NCBI GenBank assembly: GCA_030512295.1
Contig: JAULSR010000002.1
Coordinates: 3,348,001 to 3,412,000, forward strand
Direction of reading: 5' to 3'
DNA: 64,000 nt
DNA from: Bombardia bombarda
Lineage: Eukaryota; Ascomycota; Sordariomycetes; Sordariales; Lasiosphaeriaceae
The translations under genes were made by a program, and so were the position numbers. Below the pieces are notes generated by a model. That model ran no database searches, was not told the DNA's origin, and worked only from the letters and a program-made list of their open reading frames with translations. Positions 54,087 through 64,000 of this stretch are shown in pieces; the first letter of the stretch is position 1, and each line of letters opens with the position of its first letter.

Positions 54087-55553
54087 ATGTCGGCACCACC
54101 CTCGTGGCTCTTTTCCGACAACACAGCATCCACACCCACATCTGCAACCGCATCCACGGTAGCGCAAACCTCGACGACAATGGTCAAAGACAAGAAGCCC
54201 AAGTCGGCTGACAAGAAGCCCAAGGTGGCAGCCGCCCCCAGCGATGCCTCGCCCGCCCAGCCGCCAGCTCAGCTGATGGATCTCGTCGAGACCTTCCTCG
54301 CCGATAACAAATTCGATACTGCCCATCGCGAGTTCGCCAAGCAGCGCGCAAAGAATGGCTGGCCCAAGGCCGGCAAGGAGGCGTCTCAGTCTCTGGTGTC
54401 CGTCTTCCAGACGTGGGAGACATCCCTGGCTGGAAGCGGAAAGAGCATTAAGGCTGCCGTCGAGAAGGTCACAAAGGTCAGCAGCAGCGAGGACGACAGC
54501 ACCAGCGACTCGGACTCGGATTCGTCATCCAGCGACAGCGCCCCCGCCGGAGATGTCGAGATGAAGGATGTTGAAGAGTCCTCGAGCTCCGAGTCTTCCA
54601 GCAGCAGTGACAGCAGCAGTGACAGCAGCAGTGGCAGCAGCAGCGACAGCGATAGCGATAGCGATAGCAACAAGAAGAAGAAGAAGAAGACAAAGGTTGT
54701 CGCAAAGCCCGTTGCCAAGTCGTTGAAGCGCAAGGCCGAGTCCTCGAGCGAATCGTCCGATTCCGATTCTAGCTCCGACGATGAGCCACCAACTGCCAAG
54801 AAAGTCAAGGTTTCTGCGATCAAGTCAGTTGCCGCACCAAAGGCCGCAAAGATCGTCAAGAATGAAAGCTCCAACTCTGATTCCTCATCCGATTCCGACT
54901 CTGGTTCCTCCAAGAAGCCGGCCGCCAAGAAGGTAGCTTCAACCTCCAGCTCGAGCTCCGAGTCTGAGTCTGAGTCCTCTTCCGACGAGTCCTCTTCCGA
55001 CGAGTCCTCTTCTGACGAGTCGTCTTCTGACTCTTCCTCCGACTCGGACTCGGAATCAGAGGCAGAAAAGGCCGCCAAGGTCCCCCTGCCCGACAACAGC
55101 GACTCCTCGAGCGATAGCTCGTCCAGCGACTCCTCCGATTCCGACTCGGATGCTGCACCAAAAGCCAAGAAGGGGAAGAAGGTCAAGGCCACCTCTGTGA
55201 ATGGATCTGAATCGTCCGCGACACTGGGCAAGACCTCGCCCGAGATCTTCCCCGTCTCCGATAACGGCCCCCTGCCCCCAGACCCGATCAAGGCCAACAA
55301 CCGTGGAAAGGGCACCACTGCCGAGAAGCAACCTATCGCCCCCTTCTCGCGTGTCAACAAGGACGTCAAGGTCGACCCGCGACTTGCCTCCAACGCCTTC
55401 GCTGGCCATGAGTGGGGCCAGAGGGCACACGAGGATCTGATTGTCACCAAGGGCAAGGGCTTCACCAAGGAGAAGAACAAGAAGAAGAAGGGCAGCTACC
55501 ATGGCGGACGCATCGATTCCAATGCCATGGGCGGCATCAAGTTTGACAACTAA
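54087..55553 (+). CDS. SRP40: SRP40/Nopp140-like nucleolar phosphoprotein
   Basis: One exon of 488 residues from 54087; a second in-frame Met at 54180 (MVKDKKPKSADKK) could be the true start. A LisH-like helix (LMDLVETFLADNKFDTAHRE) lies near the N-terminus. The centre alternates acidic Ser clusters (Ser/Asp/Glu runs, many CK2-type sites) with Lys/Pro/Ala basic stretches, the Nopp140 pattern. The C-terminal SRP40 domain is well conserved: FSRVNKDVKVDPRLASNAF, GQRAHEDLIVTKGKGFTKEKNKKKKGSY, ending GGIKFDN. The family chaperones snoRNPs between Cajal bodies and nucleolus. Its neighbourhood with the snoRNA gene (25 kb away) is probably coincidence. Confidence 0.93.
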   Translation: MSAPPSWLFSDNTASTPTSATASTVAQTSTTMVKDKKPKSADKKPKVAAAPSDASPAQPPAQLMDLVETFLADNKFDTAHREFAKQRAKNGWPKAGKEASQSLVSVFQTWETSLAGSGKSIKAAVEKVTKVSSSEDDSTSDSDSDSSSSDSAPAGDVEMKDVEESSSSESSSSSDSSSDSSSGSSSDSDSDSDSNKKKKKKTKVVAKPVAKSLKRKAESSSESSDSDSSSDDEPPTAKKVKVSAIKSVAAPKAAKIVKNESSNSDSSSDSDSGSSKKPAAKKVASTSSSSSESESESSSDESSSDESSSDESSSDSSSDSDSESEAEKAAKVPLPDNSDSSSDSSSSDSSDSDSDAAPKAKKGKKVKATSVNGSESSATLGKTSPEIFPVSDNGPLPPDPIKANNRGKGTTAEKQPIAPFSRVNKDVKVDPRLASNAFAGHEWGQRAHEDLIVTKGKGFTKEKNKKKKGSYHGGRIDSNAMGGIKFDN

Positions 55554-56153
55554 ATTTAGCGCTTTTTGTTATTTACGATTTCAGCTGTTCGATAGTTCTT
55601 TGGGCTTAGACTACTTATTATAGAGCCACGGCTACGGTCGCGGCATTTGTTGGTTGTCTTTTCGTGCGGTTTTTTTTTTCTTTTTTTTTTTTGTGACGGC
55701 AAGTATGTGAGGCTATCACGGCTTTTGTTTTGTTCTTTTTCAGGCATTAATGCCTACGTTGGGGCGTCCTAAAAAATAAATTCCAGAAAATTATGGGCAT
55801 CTGGAGGAATAGCCAAGCCCGTTTATTTCTCAATTCTTCTCCCATTCGCTGTACGTGGATTGCACAGTATAAATCTTGGGAGCTTATGGGTCTGGTGTCG
55901 CTGTCTCCTTGTCGCTTCTTTGCCTATCTGTTCATGGAGCTTATCATGGGAAACAGGCGAAAGGGTACTTAAAAGGTGTCAAAATGTAGGTACGAAGAGG
56001 CGTACTATACAAACGTATCAAAGCAGAAGAAATTAATTAACACAGTAAGTATCCATATATATATCCTCTATCCAAAGTGGCGCTGAGCCTCAGTCTGTAC
56101 CAGTCTACACATATACGAATGACCCTATATCCAAAGCCCCAATCCCTCCTCCT
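55554..56153. other. convergent 3' region
   Basis: T-rich tracts (about 55668-55692). No gene is seen. Confidence 0.5.
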
Positions 56154-57095
56154 TTAGTTAATATCAAAACCCCTCCCCCCTTCATATACAAAGACTTGAC
56201 CGCAAACACTTATCACCTCCACAAACCTCTCCTCCTCCACCTCGACATCATGGAAATGCCACGGATCTCGTTTCTCCCTCACCCCCTCCCCCAAATACCA
56301 TCACCACCACCACCAACCCCTATCTCCTCCCCCTCCCTCCCCTCCCTCCTCCTCCTCCTCTTCCGCCCTCCCGCCCCCCAATCTCACCCACCACATCCAC
56401 ATGAATCCGAAAATAGTCCAGCCCCATCATCATGGCCATATTGCGGTACCCCATCTGGCCTGTCCCCGTCTCGGCGTTGACCAGCGCGTTCGGCTGCAGC
56501 TCCACGACAGCGCTACCGGGGCGCATGAACAACTGGTGGGTCAGACCAGCGCCGTGGACGCCCACGAGGATGTCAGTGTCCTGATGCACGATTCGCAGCT
56601 GCTCTGGCATGGAGAGGGCGGCGAAGTCGAACATGGCGACGGAGATGTGTGGGACTTTGGTTTGCAGGGCGGCGAAGAGGGCGGAGGCGTTGAGCAGGTG
56701 CCGGGATGCTTGTCGGTCGACGAAGGTTATTCTGACGTCTCTTTGGCTTTGGGCTGGGTTGAAGGAGATGGGGTAGGAGGGGAGGGGGAGGTGATGTTGA
56801 GGTGGGTGAGCACACGCTGAGAGAAGGTGTTATTTGAATTTCATGGTCGACTTACAGCAACTGCAACGAATGGTGACAGGCGCTTCAAAATGTGCATTTC
56901 ACAATCATCGATTTATCATTGGTGCTTTGAGACTCAGTAAGAGAAACCGCATCATGCAGTCTCCGACTTACATGTCGTGCATGTGGTGGTGTCGTATCCG
57001 ATGTTGCAGAAATCTGCCAGAAGGAATGATGGACCTCTCTCTTCTCCCAAAACCCATCATTCGTAACCTGATGCAAACCGTCTGCCCTCGATTCA
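56154..57095 (-). pseudogene. broken GT61-family glycosyltransferase
   Basis: Several pieces of one gene lie in order on the minus strand but in different frames. The best is 56815-56320: RDVRITFVDRQASRHLLN, then IVHQDTDILVGVHGAGLTHQLF and MRPGSAVVELQP, the GT61 (EOGT/DUF563) core. Before it, RVLTHLNIT is one base out of frame across C runs at 56779-56788. After it, a Gly/Arg low-complexity stretch hits a stop, but DPWHFHDVEVEEERFVEVI, a typical GT61 ending, continues in another frame to a stop at 56154. Upstream, at about 57000-57095, HQVTNDGFWEKREVHHSFW ends at a GTAAGT donor but has no start codon in frame, and the N-terminal 150 or so residues are missing. Either a pseudogene or a gene damaged by sequence errors. 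Confidence 0.65.
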
Positions 57096-57265
57096 TATCA
57101 CAACTTTCGAAGAACTCTATTTTTTATCGCGTTGCTGCTGTGCCCGTGCGAGAAAAACCCACCGAGTAATCCTAGTCCGAGCCAACTTTCTTTTGATACT
57201 GTCAGTCGTTGTTCTATGTTGTCGTCTTGGTCTGTCTTCGATTATCTTACCTACAGTCATCTAGA

Positions 57266-58079
57266 TGGGACCCGGAAGACGTCAAACCCCCAAACGTCTG
57301 GCAGGCACTGTTTGTCCAAGTCCTCGCCTGCCAGACGCTGCTTCTACCTCGTGTCTTCGTCGCAGCAAACTGCGCACCATATCCCATGAGCGTCCGCATT
57401 GGCAATGTCTCCCTCTCCAACGGTCAAACCGCACGAGGCCTTGCATTGTCAGTGGGCAGTCCCAAGCAGGACTTTGCCTTTGAGCCATACTGGTAACTTC
57501 ACCATCCGTCTGTCCTCCGGGCTGGCCGTGCGCATCCCCAACAGCCAGCTCGTGCTGCCCTACAGGTATGTCGACCGCCAGACGGGCGCAGTCGTCGCCA
57601 ACGCCACCAACCCCATCGTCAACATCAACTCCAACCAGCAGGTCAACCTGAACGACATCCCCAAGCTCGGGCGCCAGTTCCTGAGCGCCGCATACCTCAC
57701 CGTCAACGAGGAGGCGAATGAGTTCTCCCTGTACACGGCCAACCCCACCAGCAGGGAGGACTTGGTCGCGTTTGGTGCCGATGGAAAAGAGACAACCGAA
57801 TTTTGTAACAGTAATGATACTAGTACCAGCAGCGGGGACGCCAACCGCGGAAACGCTGGAGGAGGAGGACTCTCGACCGGTGCGTTGGCAGGAATTGTAG
57901 TCGGCGGGGTAGCTGCGGCTGTGGCTCTGGCGGCGGCGGTTTGGTTCTGGCTGAGGAAGAAGAAAAATGTGGCAAAGGTGGGAGGAGGAGGAGGAGGTGG
58001 TGGTGGTGGTAGAGGGGGGAAGGAGGATCGGGAAGCAACAGTTACTATGTGGAGGAACCAAGGAACTATCAATCAGTAG
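57266..58079 (+). pseudogene. A1-protease-like membrane protein with missing middle
   Basis: The 5' piece has a signal-peptide-like stretch (LFVQVLACQTLLLPRVFVAA) followed by CAPYPMSVRIGNVSLSNG and LALSVGSPKQDFAFEPYW, the usual start of fungal aspartic-protease-like wall sensors. Directly after it, in another frame from about 57484, comes what should be the far C-terminal part: GNFTIRLSSGLAVRIPNSQL, LGRQFLSAAYLTVNEEANEF, LYTANPTSREDLVAF. A transmembrane helix (about 57880-57950, ending WFWLRKKKN) and a Gly-rich tail follow. About 200-250 residues, including both Asp motifs, are absent. No ATG is in frame at the 5' end. I infer a deletion or a misassembly; the remaining frame is open and codon use is normal, so decay is recent if real. 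Confidence 0.6.
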
Positions 58080-61000
58080 CATTCGAGGCGCCCGGGCCAG
58101 GGCCTGAGCAGAGGTATGAGTTGGGCGCCGCGTGATACATTACGTAGGATCCCTTATGGAGTTAGGTTATGATGGTTGGTTGGTACGGGATAAGGTCAAT
58201 TGAAAGAAATGCGGAAAGCGTTTCTTTTGTCTTTTGTTTGCGGAGAAAGGAAAGAGGGTCACTGAGAGGAGCAGAATAGGGATTATATTTTTACTGCACT
58301 GCACCCTAATGATTCAGACACGCGGGCGCTGTATTTATTTCACCTTACTGGAGGCTTATTGTATGCGGGACATGAAAACAACGGGTGGTTATTTATTCAT
58401 CATGTATCCATCAATGTATCAACTTATCTGTTTACATAAGCTCGGACCAAAAGAAAGGGGTAAGCTGGTCCCGGCTCTCACATAAAAGCCCTTAGCCACC
58501 TCGACGTTTTTACTGGCACCTAGTTTTCTTTTAATAGCGGATATATATTAATTGATCCTGCATGTTTTTAGTGAGGCGCCCTCGCTTCCCGTGAAGACAG
58601 TGGAATGTGGTATTAAGGCAGCTGACACAGTGTTTGACCTTGATGGTTTTTCAACACCAACTATAGTAGCCAACCATGGCACATAGAAACTCTTTCCTTT
58701 AAAGACCGGACTATTTGAATTTTGGCATGCACTCTGTACATTCTTAGACTGCTAAATAAGCATTGAGCACCTCTAGGAATGTGAAATGCGCTATTTACAG
58801 AAACAACACGAACGACATTCACATAAGCTCTGTGTGCTTAAAAGTTTACAAGATTCGACCCTGGTAGCTGTTTTATTGGTTCGCTTGTCCCTGGCTTCCT
58901 TGTCCGTAGGAATTCGCAAACAGCCTAATGTTTTATTCAAACTCGCACGAACCCTGGTTTTGTCCCGAAGAATTGATGTTGGTCCGTTTCAGAATACTAA
59001 TCAACCTTAAGTCAACCGCAGTTCATATCAAACACGAGATGACTATATCAATTTGTTACTCACAGACCCTCCTCACCAATAATTAAACAGTACAAGAGGT
59101 AATGGGTGTACATACAGGAAATAAACATCAACATCAAATAGGTAAACCTAGTCAGACAAGGCCGCTCAGCGTAGTCATTTTAAAATTATGATATAATGGC
59201 GAAAAGGGGCATTGCTGTGATCTACCTAATTAAACCTCGGAATTTACTATAAACAATCAATCAATGACATAACACCTGACTGACTCGTGCGAGTGATTGA
59301 AGCGGCCAGTCTTCAATCTTCACATTCTGAAAATATCCCTCGTAATATTAACGATACTAATTTGCCCAGTATGCTTTACCATCGGTCCAGGCGGCTGTTG
59401 ATTAAAATACAGCCGATTTTGCCTTGCATGAGCCGACCTAAGTGGTCCAGGTGTTTATTAATCTACTAGACCGGCAGGCATCACACCCATACGCAGTGTG
59501 GCACTGTCGTACGAATGGCACCGAGTTGTCGGTGTATATATGCGAGTGTGCTACATTTTTGCCGAATGTGGGTCGGATGGACGCCAGTCTGTGAAAAACT
59601 AGAGCTGAGTGATGCTGGACTGCTGCGCGTTTGTTTGCTTGCTTATAGGCGTGCATATACATATGAACATGTGTTTTTTTATTTGCACATCTACTACCAA
59701 TAAATTGAATTACCACTTGCTGCGCATTAATATAGCTACGCCAGGCATGTATTTTAGATGTGTCAGCATAGCACATGGTCGCAGTGTAGTGGTGAAGGAA
59801 AATGCCTCCTCTAGGCAACAAAGCTTCCTTGGCTGGACGCGTCAAGTTTGTTAACCTGGCTGAGACACTTTGCATTTTTACGACCACCAAGATGTCTGCG
59901 GTCATTTTCTCATTGTTTGTGATTCGGGAGTTGGGCGCACAACAAACACGTATCTTCTCGGTGAGACGAGTGTAGTGGCGGCATCAGCAATCAGTCGAGC
60001 TGCATCCAGGCATGCGAGCAGGGAGGAGATAATACTCCCTGTTACCACCGGATGGAAGAGCCGATTGTTGATTGCCTCCCAAATAACAGACCTACCCACT
60101 CGCCTTGAAGCTGTTAACCCCTCTCGAGCCCCTCCATTTGTTTCAGCGGCACAGCTTGGGGGTAGCTACCTAGTAATGTGGTATGGTGGGGGAGGCAAAA
60201 AGGTGCCAGTTGTAAAATGCTCAATGGAACGCAGGTGGGGCTAGTAATAAGGTGTAACCAGGAAGAGAGGTTCATGGAACTTGAAGTAGGCAAGGTCGGT
60301 TGGTCGGTACTAGTAGTGTATGTACAAACTGAGCCGAATTTGGAAGTGTGTTGTGGGTGTGGCTCCGTTAGAGACTGTGGCTGTGAAAAATACACGCAGA
60401 AGCCCCCCTTTCTTTTCGTCCACTCACACATATCACCGGGACCAGCCGAGATCAAACCATGTGACGGCCTAGGCAGAATTCGAAATCGGCAAAATCAGTA
60501 TCTTGATGCGCAGTCAGTCATTCGCAGTTGCGAGATAACTACTTACCTACTAAGGTAGCTTTCAGATCTAGTTTGGGTCAAACACTCGGCGTGAGGACCT
60601 ACGGACCTGGGCCCGGTCCTGAAAGAGCCACAATATGGAGTCAGTGGCAATAGTGCAGTTGAAACACCGTGTCGCCAGAGTTAACGAGTATCATCCAACG
60701 TTTAAAGGTTTTTCTTTTTAATTTCTCTTTTTGACCCGCAGCCAGGCTGCTTTCCAACTACCTAGTAACATGTGTCCGAAAGAAGAGCAATGAAGGTTTT
60801 TGAAAAAAAAAAAAAAAAAAAAATTAAAAATTAATTTACATGGGGGGCTCCCATTGCGTCATGCCGTTGGTGTACCCCAAGTGAAGCGAAGCCATACTCT
60901 GTATGTGTGTGCCAAAAAAATTCACATCCCTCCGAGAAGAAGTGTGAATCGAGCTCTGGGAGCTGTGAACTCAGTGCTTGAGCAAACGCACCAGGCGGCT

Positions 61001-61216
61001 CTAATTGACAGCAAAATAAGGGAGGTAGGAGGGGTGGTGTAAGGAAAAGAATGAAACAAGGTTGAAGATGAATAATGGACAAGAAACAACACAAGAGTTA
61101 AATGAAAAATAGCATTTGTCTTTCAGCCCTCGTTTCAATCTCATCGACTATGGGGGGAAGTGTTAGTCAGTAGAAGTTTAAAGGAAAATGGGCCTCTTGG
61201 GGCAACATACAAACTA
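58080..61216. other. 3.1-kb AT-richer intergenic region
   Basis: Lower in GC than the rest, with no recognisable gene. It includes a poly-A run at 60803-60823. Confidence 0.5.
60803..60823. repeat. 21-base poly-A run
   Basis: Uninterrupted A run. No target-site duplication or retroelement sequence is evident beside it. Confidence 0.9.
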
Positions 61217-61717
61217 TTATGTTTCAAGAGCAAACGTATTGTAGCTCCCCTGCTGTATGAGGGCACTGTGGCTTTCCGGAGTCCAGTTTGACCCCAAGTG
61301 CGTTTCGATATCCGTTTTACCCAAGACAAATAAGACGCCAGCTTCGTTGGGGGAGCCCGGGAGGACATACAAGTCAACCAGGAATGGTTTGCTGCCAAGC
61401 GAGACGCAGAGGGAGGTTAAGCCGATAGGCTTGAACAGCCCGCCTCTGGGGTTCATGGTCCTCTCGCAGATGGCCGGGATGACTGGATGAAGGAGCTCAA
61501 CAAGGGTATCCTCCCAAATGTATGAGGCGTCGTAATGCTTTGATAGCAAAACCCATGGGAGCGCAACGAAAGCTCCCGAGCGCATAAGAAATTCACCCTC
61601 GGTGATGAGCTCCACTCGGTTGTTGATATTTCCTGGAATCCACTGGTTGTTCCCTCTTAGTCGTCCCCGACGACCTGTCGCGTGGCCCGAGTTGAAGTTG
61701 GCGTTCTGATTTGACAT
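61217..61717 (-). CDS. unknown small protein
   Basis: A single exon of 166 residues from the first true ATG at 61717; the frame stays open a little further upstream without an ATG. After a short basic Asn/Gly/Arg-rich N-terminus, the sequence looks folded: ELITEGEFLMRSGAFVALPWVLLSKH, DTLVELLHPVIPAICERTM, LYVLPGSPNEAGVLFVLGKTDIETH. I recognise no domain. Composition and the amphipathic pattern support coding. The isolated position in an AT-richer region leaves lineage-specific origin possible. Confidence 0.6.
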   Translation of the reverse strand: MSNQNANFNSGHATGRRGRLRGNNQWIPGNINNRVELITEGEFLMRSGAFVALPWVLLSKHYDASYIWEDTLVELLHPVIPAICERTMNPRGGLFKPIGLTSLCVSLGSKPFLVDLYVLPGSPNEAGVLFVLGKTDIETHLGSNWTPESHSALIQQGSYNTFALET

Positions 61718-63701
61718 TGTAACCGAGTGGGTTTGGATTCTGCTTCGTGGTCTGTCAGCGCTGAGACTTGTCAAGTAAGAATATTAGCAACCAACTTGGA
61801 GGAGGGTGATGGATAGAGTGTGATATGTTGAGATAAAGCTCACCAGTGCAGGAGGAAGAGGGCCAAACTGTTTATACTAGCACTGCGGCAGAGACAACTC
61901 GCCAGAAGTGCAAGGGGAGGTAGGTTGGGGAAGTTATTATTGTGCGGATAGCCGATTGTTTTTTGCAGAGGCAAAAGGTCAGGCAAGGGAGAGGTCGGAG
62001 CAGGGCGTCGTATAAAAGATCTCAGCTGCTTGGGTCACAAAAGTAATTATAGAGACACGATGGGGAAAAGGAAATTTATTGTGACCTTTTGGAAATGGAT
62101 TTCTTGAGTTTGAAAATGCTTCGTGATCATAACAATGCATACACTAGTAAACGATGTAAAACACATATGCGCAGCAAAAGGCCAATCAATGTAAGGAAAC
62201 GTGACGGTGACAGGTGGACATCTCACCAAATACACCGAATACCATTTCCCAAGGGTGTGGTTATTGGTTCCATTTTTGGTGACCCAAGCTTTTTTCTGGC
62301 CTAAGTTCGTAGATGGAAAATGAAAGTATGTATCCGGCGAACTGCCTCGGCGGGATGCCAGCACATTGGCAGGGGGAAAGTGTGGGAGTGGCGGAGTGGT
62401 GCAGCAAAGTCGCCGGAGTTGAGGATACAAACGAGGCGAAAACAACCAAGTTGCACACAATGCCAACATCACCAATGGAAAAGCGGTTCAGGGCAAAGTA
62501 TACACCACGGTAGGTGGAACTTCTCGGCTGGCGCGCATCCCGCCAAGTCGCCCTGGCAGGTGTGGGCGAACAAGTGCCTGTGTCATTGCCGCAATTGCGT
62601 GTCGTCGCTGTTATTTGGCGTAAAGCTTGGTTTGAGGTCTTCATGACTTTTGTTTGTGTTATATTACGCGAGACGACCAACCGACAAACGGAAGCCACGC
62701 AGGGTCGACCAGGGATGGTGGGCTGGGGTGGTCGGCCACTCACAACTCAACTGTCGGCACGGATGGAGCAGGACCCTTTGGTATTCGGTGGAAAGGACCT
62801 GTGATGGTTAATCCATCCATGTGGCTAGGATCAAGTTCAGGGTAAGATGACTGACACTCGAGCGGGTGTCGGAACGAAGCGATGGGGGATTGGAGCATGG
62901 CGACCCAACTTGCCAACCTAAGGAAACGTGTATGGCTGGCTGCTGGGTAAGTGGAGTTGGCAAGAGGAGAAGTTCAGGCCAACAGGCAATAACAGAGGGA
63001 TAAGCTCATACCTATACTACCAAAATCCTTCTATCTTATCGCCCCCCCAACATCAGCTGAAGGAGCGACCCTCAAGCGACCTACCCCTCTTCCCCTCTCC
63101 TTCTCGAGTATTCGTACATCCAACTTTTCTTTTGGCATCTGGGCTGCTACCCCTGCAACCCTAGCCACAGATCAATATACACCTGGAACATTCTTTTTCC
63201 TGATCGAAACGAAGACATGGAACTTCAAGTCTTTCACCGAGCTCGTGCACCCCCCCTTGCAGCAAAATTCACAGTACCGCCCCCGGCAGGCAGTAGTGAC
63301 ATTTTTTTTTCTCGGTGAGTTGCCCTTGAGATGTCAAAAAAAGATCAAAGTGAAATTGACAACACATATCGTCACAAGCTTCACGAGGCTCTAGGCAAAC
63401 ATGCCACAGCTCCTGTCAAAGTCACTGCAATGGTGTCTTCCATACATATTCGATCAGTGGACATGGCTGCCTTGGCGGTTTTCTAGAAGTAGTTAATTGG
63501 AAAAAGGCTATCTTGATGGCTGGACTGAATGTTGGTATAAATGAGAGCCCGTTGATCATGAACAACTGAAGAGAATAGCTTCTTTTCTCAATGCTCTCAT
63601 CTGCGCGTCTTGTCTACATATCTATATATAAACTACTCGAACAATATCTCACATCATCCTTACTTCCGCATTTTACCTCTCACAAAATCTGTATTCTCGA
63701 G
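61718..63701. other. 2-kb divergent intergenic region
   Basis: No gene is recognised. A TATAAATGAGAG-like element near 63537 may belong to the promoter of the next gene. Confidence 0.45.
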
Positions 63702-64000
63702 ATGGCAGCGCACGTTATCAAGAATGAGTACGAGAACAAGAGCTCGTTGCTTCAAGTCGCGGTAAGTCTGCCAGAAAACCCAACACTCTAAATAGCCTAG
63801 ATTGTTGTTTATGCCTTCTGACAATAAAATACAGTCTGCTTCACCTCCCAACGTAATCAGGGTGTGCTCCACCCTCTTTCATGGGACGTCTCTGGAGCCA
63901 AGGCCAGCGGACCATCTGGCCTCTGTGGCATTTGGACACCAATACTCCATCACGACAGCGTTTCTCCTGTCTATGGGATATGAAGACAACGAGAAACTCC
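63702..64000 (+). CDS. 5' part of an unknown gene
   Basis: Exon 1 (63702-63761) encodes MAAHVIKNEYENKSSLLQVA and ends at a GTAAGT donor. Exon 2 begins at 63835 after an ACAG acceptor and runs off the window (SASPPNVIRVCSTLF, then HLASVAFGHQYSITTAFLLS). The junction is in phase 0. The visible 75 residues show no known domain. Confidence 0.6.

Noticed and set aside
54386..55480. 364-codon minus-strand ORF over SRP40
   Set aside because: Leu/Ser/Glu repeats arise from the antisense of Ser/Asp codons; the SRP40 domain fixes the + frame.
60803..60823. Poly-A as the tail of a retroelement
   Set aside because: No reverse-transcriptase-like sequence or target-site duplication beside it.
1..64000. 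tRNA or 5S rRNA genes
   Set aside because: I looked for T-loop (GGTTCGANNC) and A/B-box patterns and found no pair with the right spacing; a covariance search would settle it.

Overview
This window is nuclear DNA of a filamentous ascomycete, most likely a Sordariomycete. Nearly every gene carries short introns (about 55-90 nt) with GTRNGT donors and CTRAC-like branch sites. The gene set also points there: a single-domain GH7 cellobiohydrolase, a short Vivid/Envoy-type LOV protein, a Clr5-domain protein, a DUF7708-type protein and a fungal GT61 gene. Intergenic DNA is long and rich in CTAC, GT and poly-A/poly-C simple repeats. I see no rRNA, tRNA, CRISPR array or intact transposon.

Layout. 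0-8.2 kb: 3' part of a Slm1-like PH-domain gene (+), a four-exon DUF7708-like gene (-), and a large AAA ATPase with a DUF7025-like region (+). 11.4-14.3 kb: Clr5-domain gene (+) and Nse2/Mms21 SUMO ligase (-). 17.5-18.2 kb: short LOV photoreceptor (+). 20.6-22.2 kb: GH7 cellobiohydrolase (-). 25.5-27.9 kb: small cupin (+) and an Fpg/MutM-type DNA glycosylase (-). 28.2-30 kb: a non-coding host gene whose six introns each hold one box C/D snoRNA. 30.4-38.5 kb: S10 carboxypeptidase (-), an unknown conserved-looking protein (+), COQ3 (-) and RIB3 (+). 40-48.8 kb: an unknown coiled-coil protein (-), a flavoprotein fused to DWW-type repeats (+), dynactin p27 (-) and complex I 51 kDa subunit (+). 49.7-55.6 kb: PEX11 with a Lys/Glu insertion (+), a small membrane protein (-) and an SRP40/Nopp140-like protein (+). 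56.1-58.1 kb: two damaged neighbours, a GT61 glycosyltransferase (-) and an A1-protease-like gene (+). 61.2-64 kb: a small unknown gene (-) and the first exons of another (+).

The most notable element is the snoRNA gene at 28.2-30 kb. Its six snoRNAs carry guides that, by the D+5 rule, point to the same rRNA nucleotides as yeast snR78, snR77, snR76, snR75, snR74 and snR73, in that same order. In yeast these genes form an exonic polycistron; here each sits alone in an intron of a non-coding transcript.

A second pattern concerns sequence quality. Five genes lose frame at, or can be restored to frame at, a short C or G run, each time as if one base were missing. Four sites are clear-cut and one (GT61) is less so. 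This looks like homopolymer under-calling rather than five independent pseudogenes, so protein models across those points need raw-read checks. The remaining genes are ordinary dispersed housekeeping and secretory genes; I see no biosynthetic cluster or operon-like grouping.
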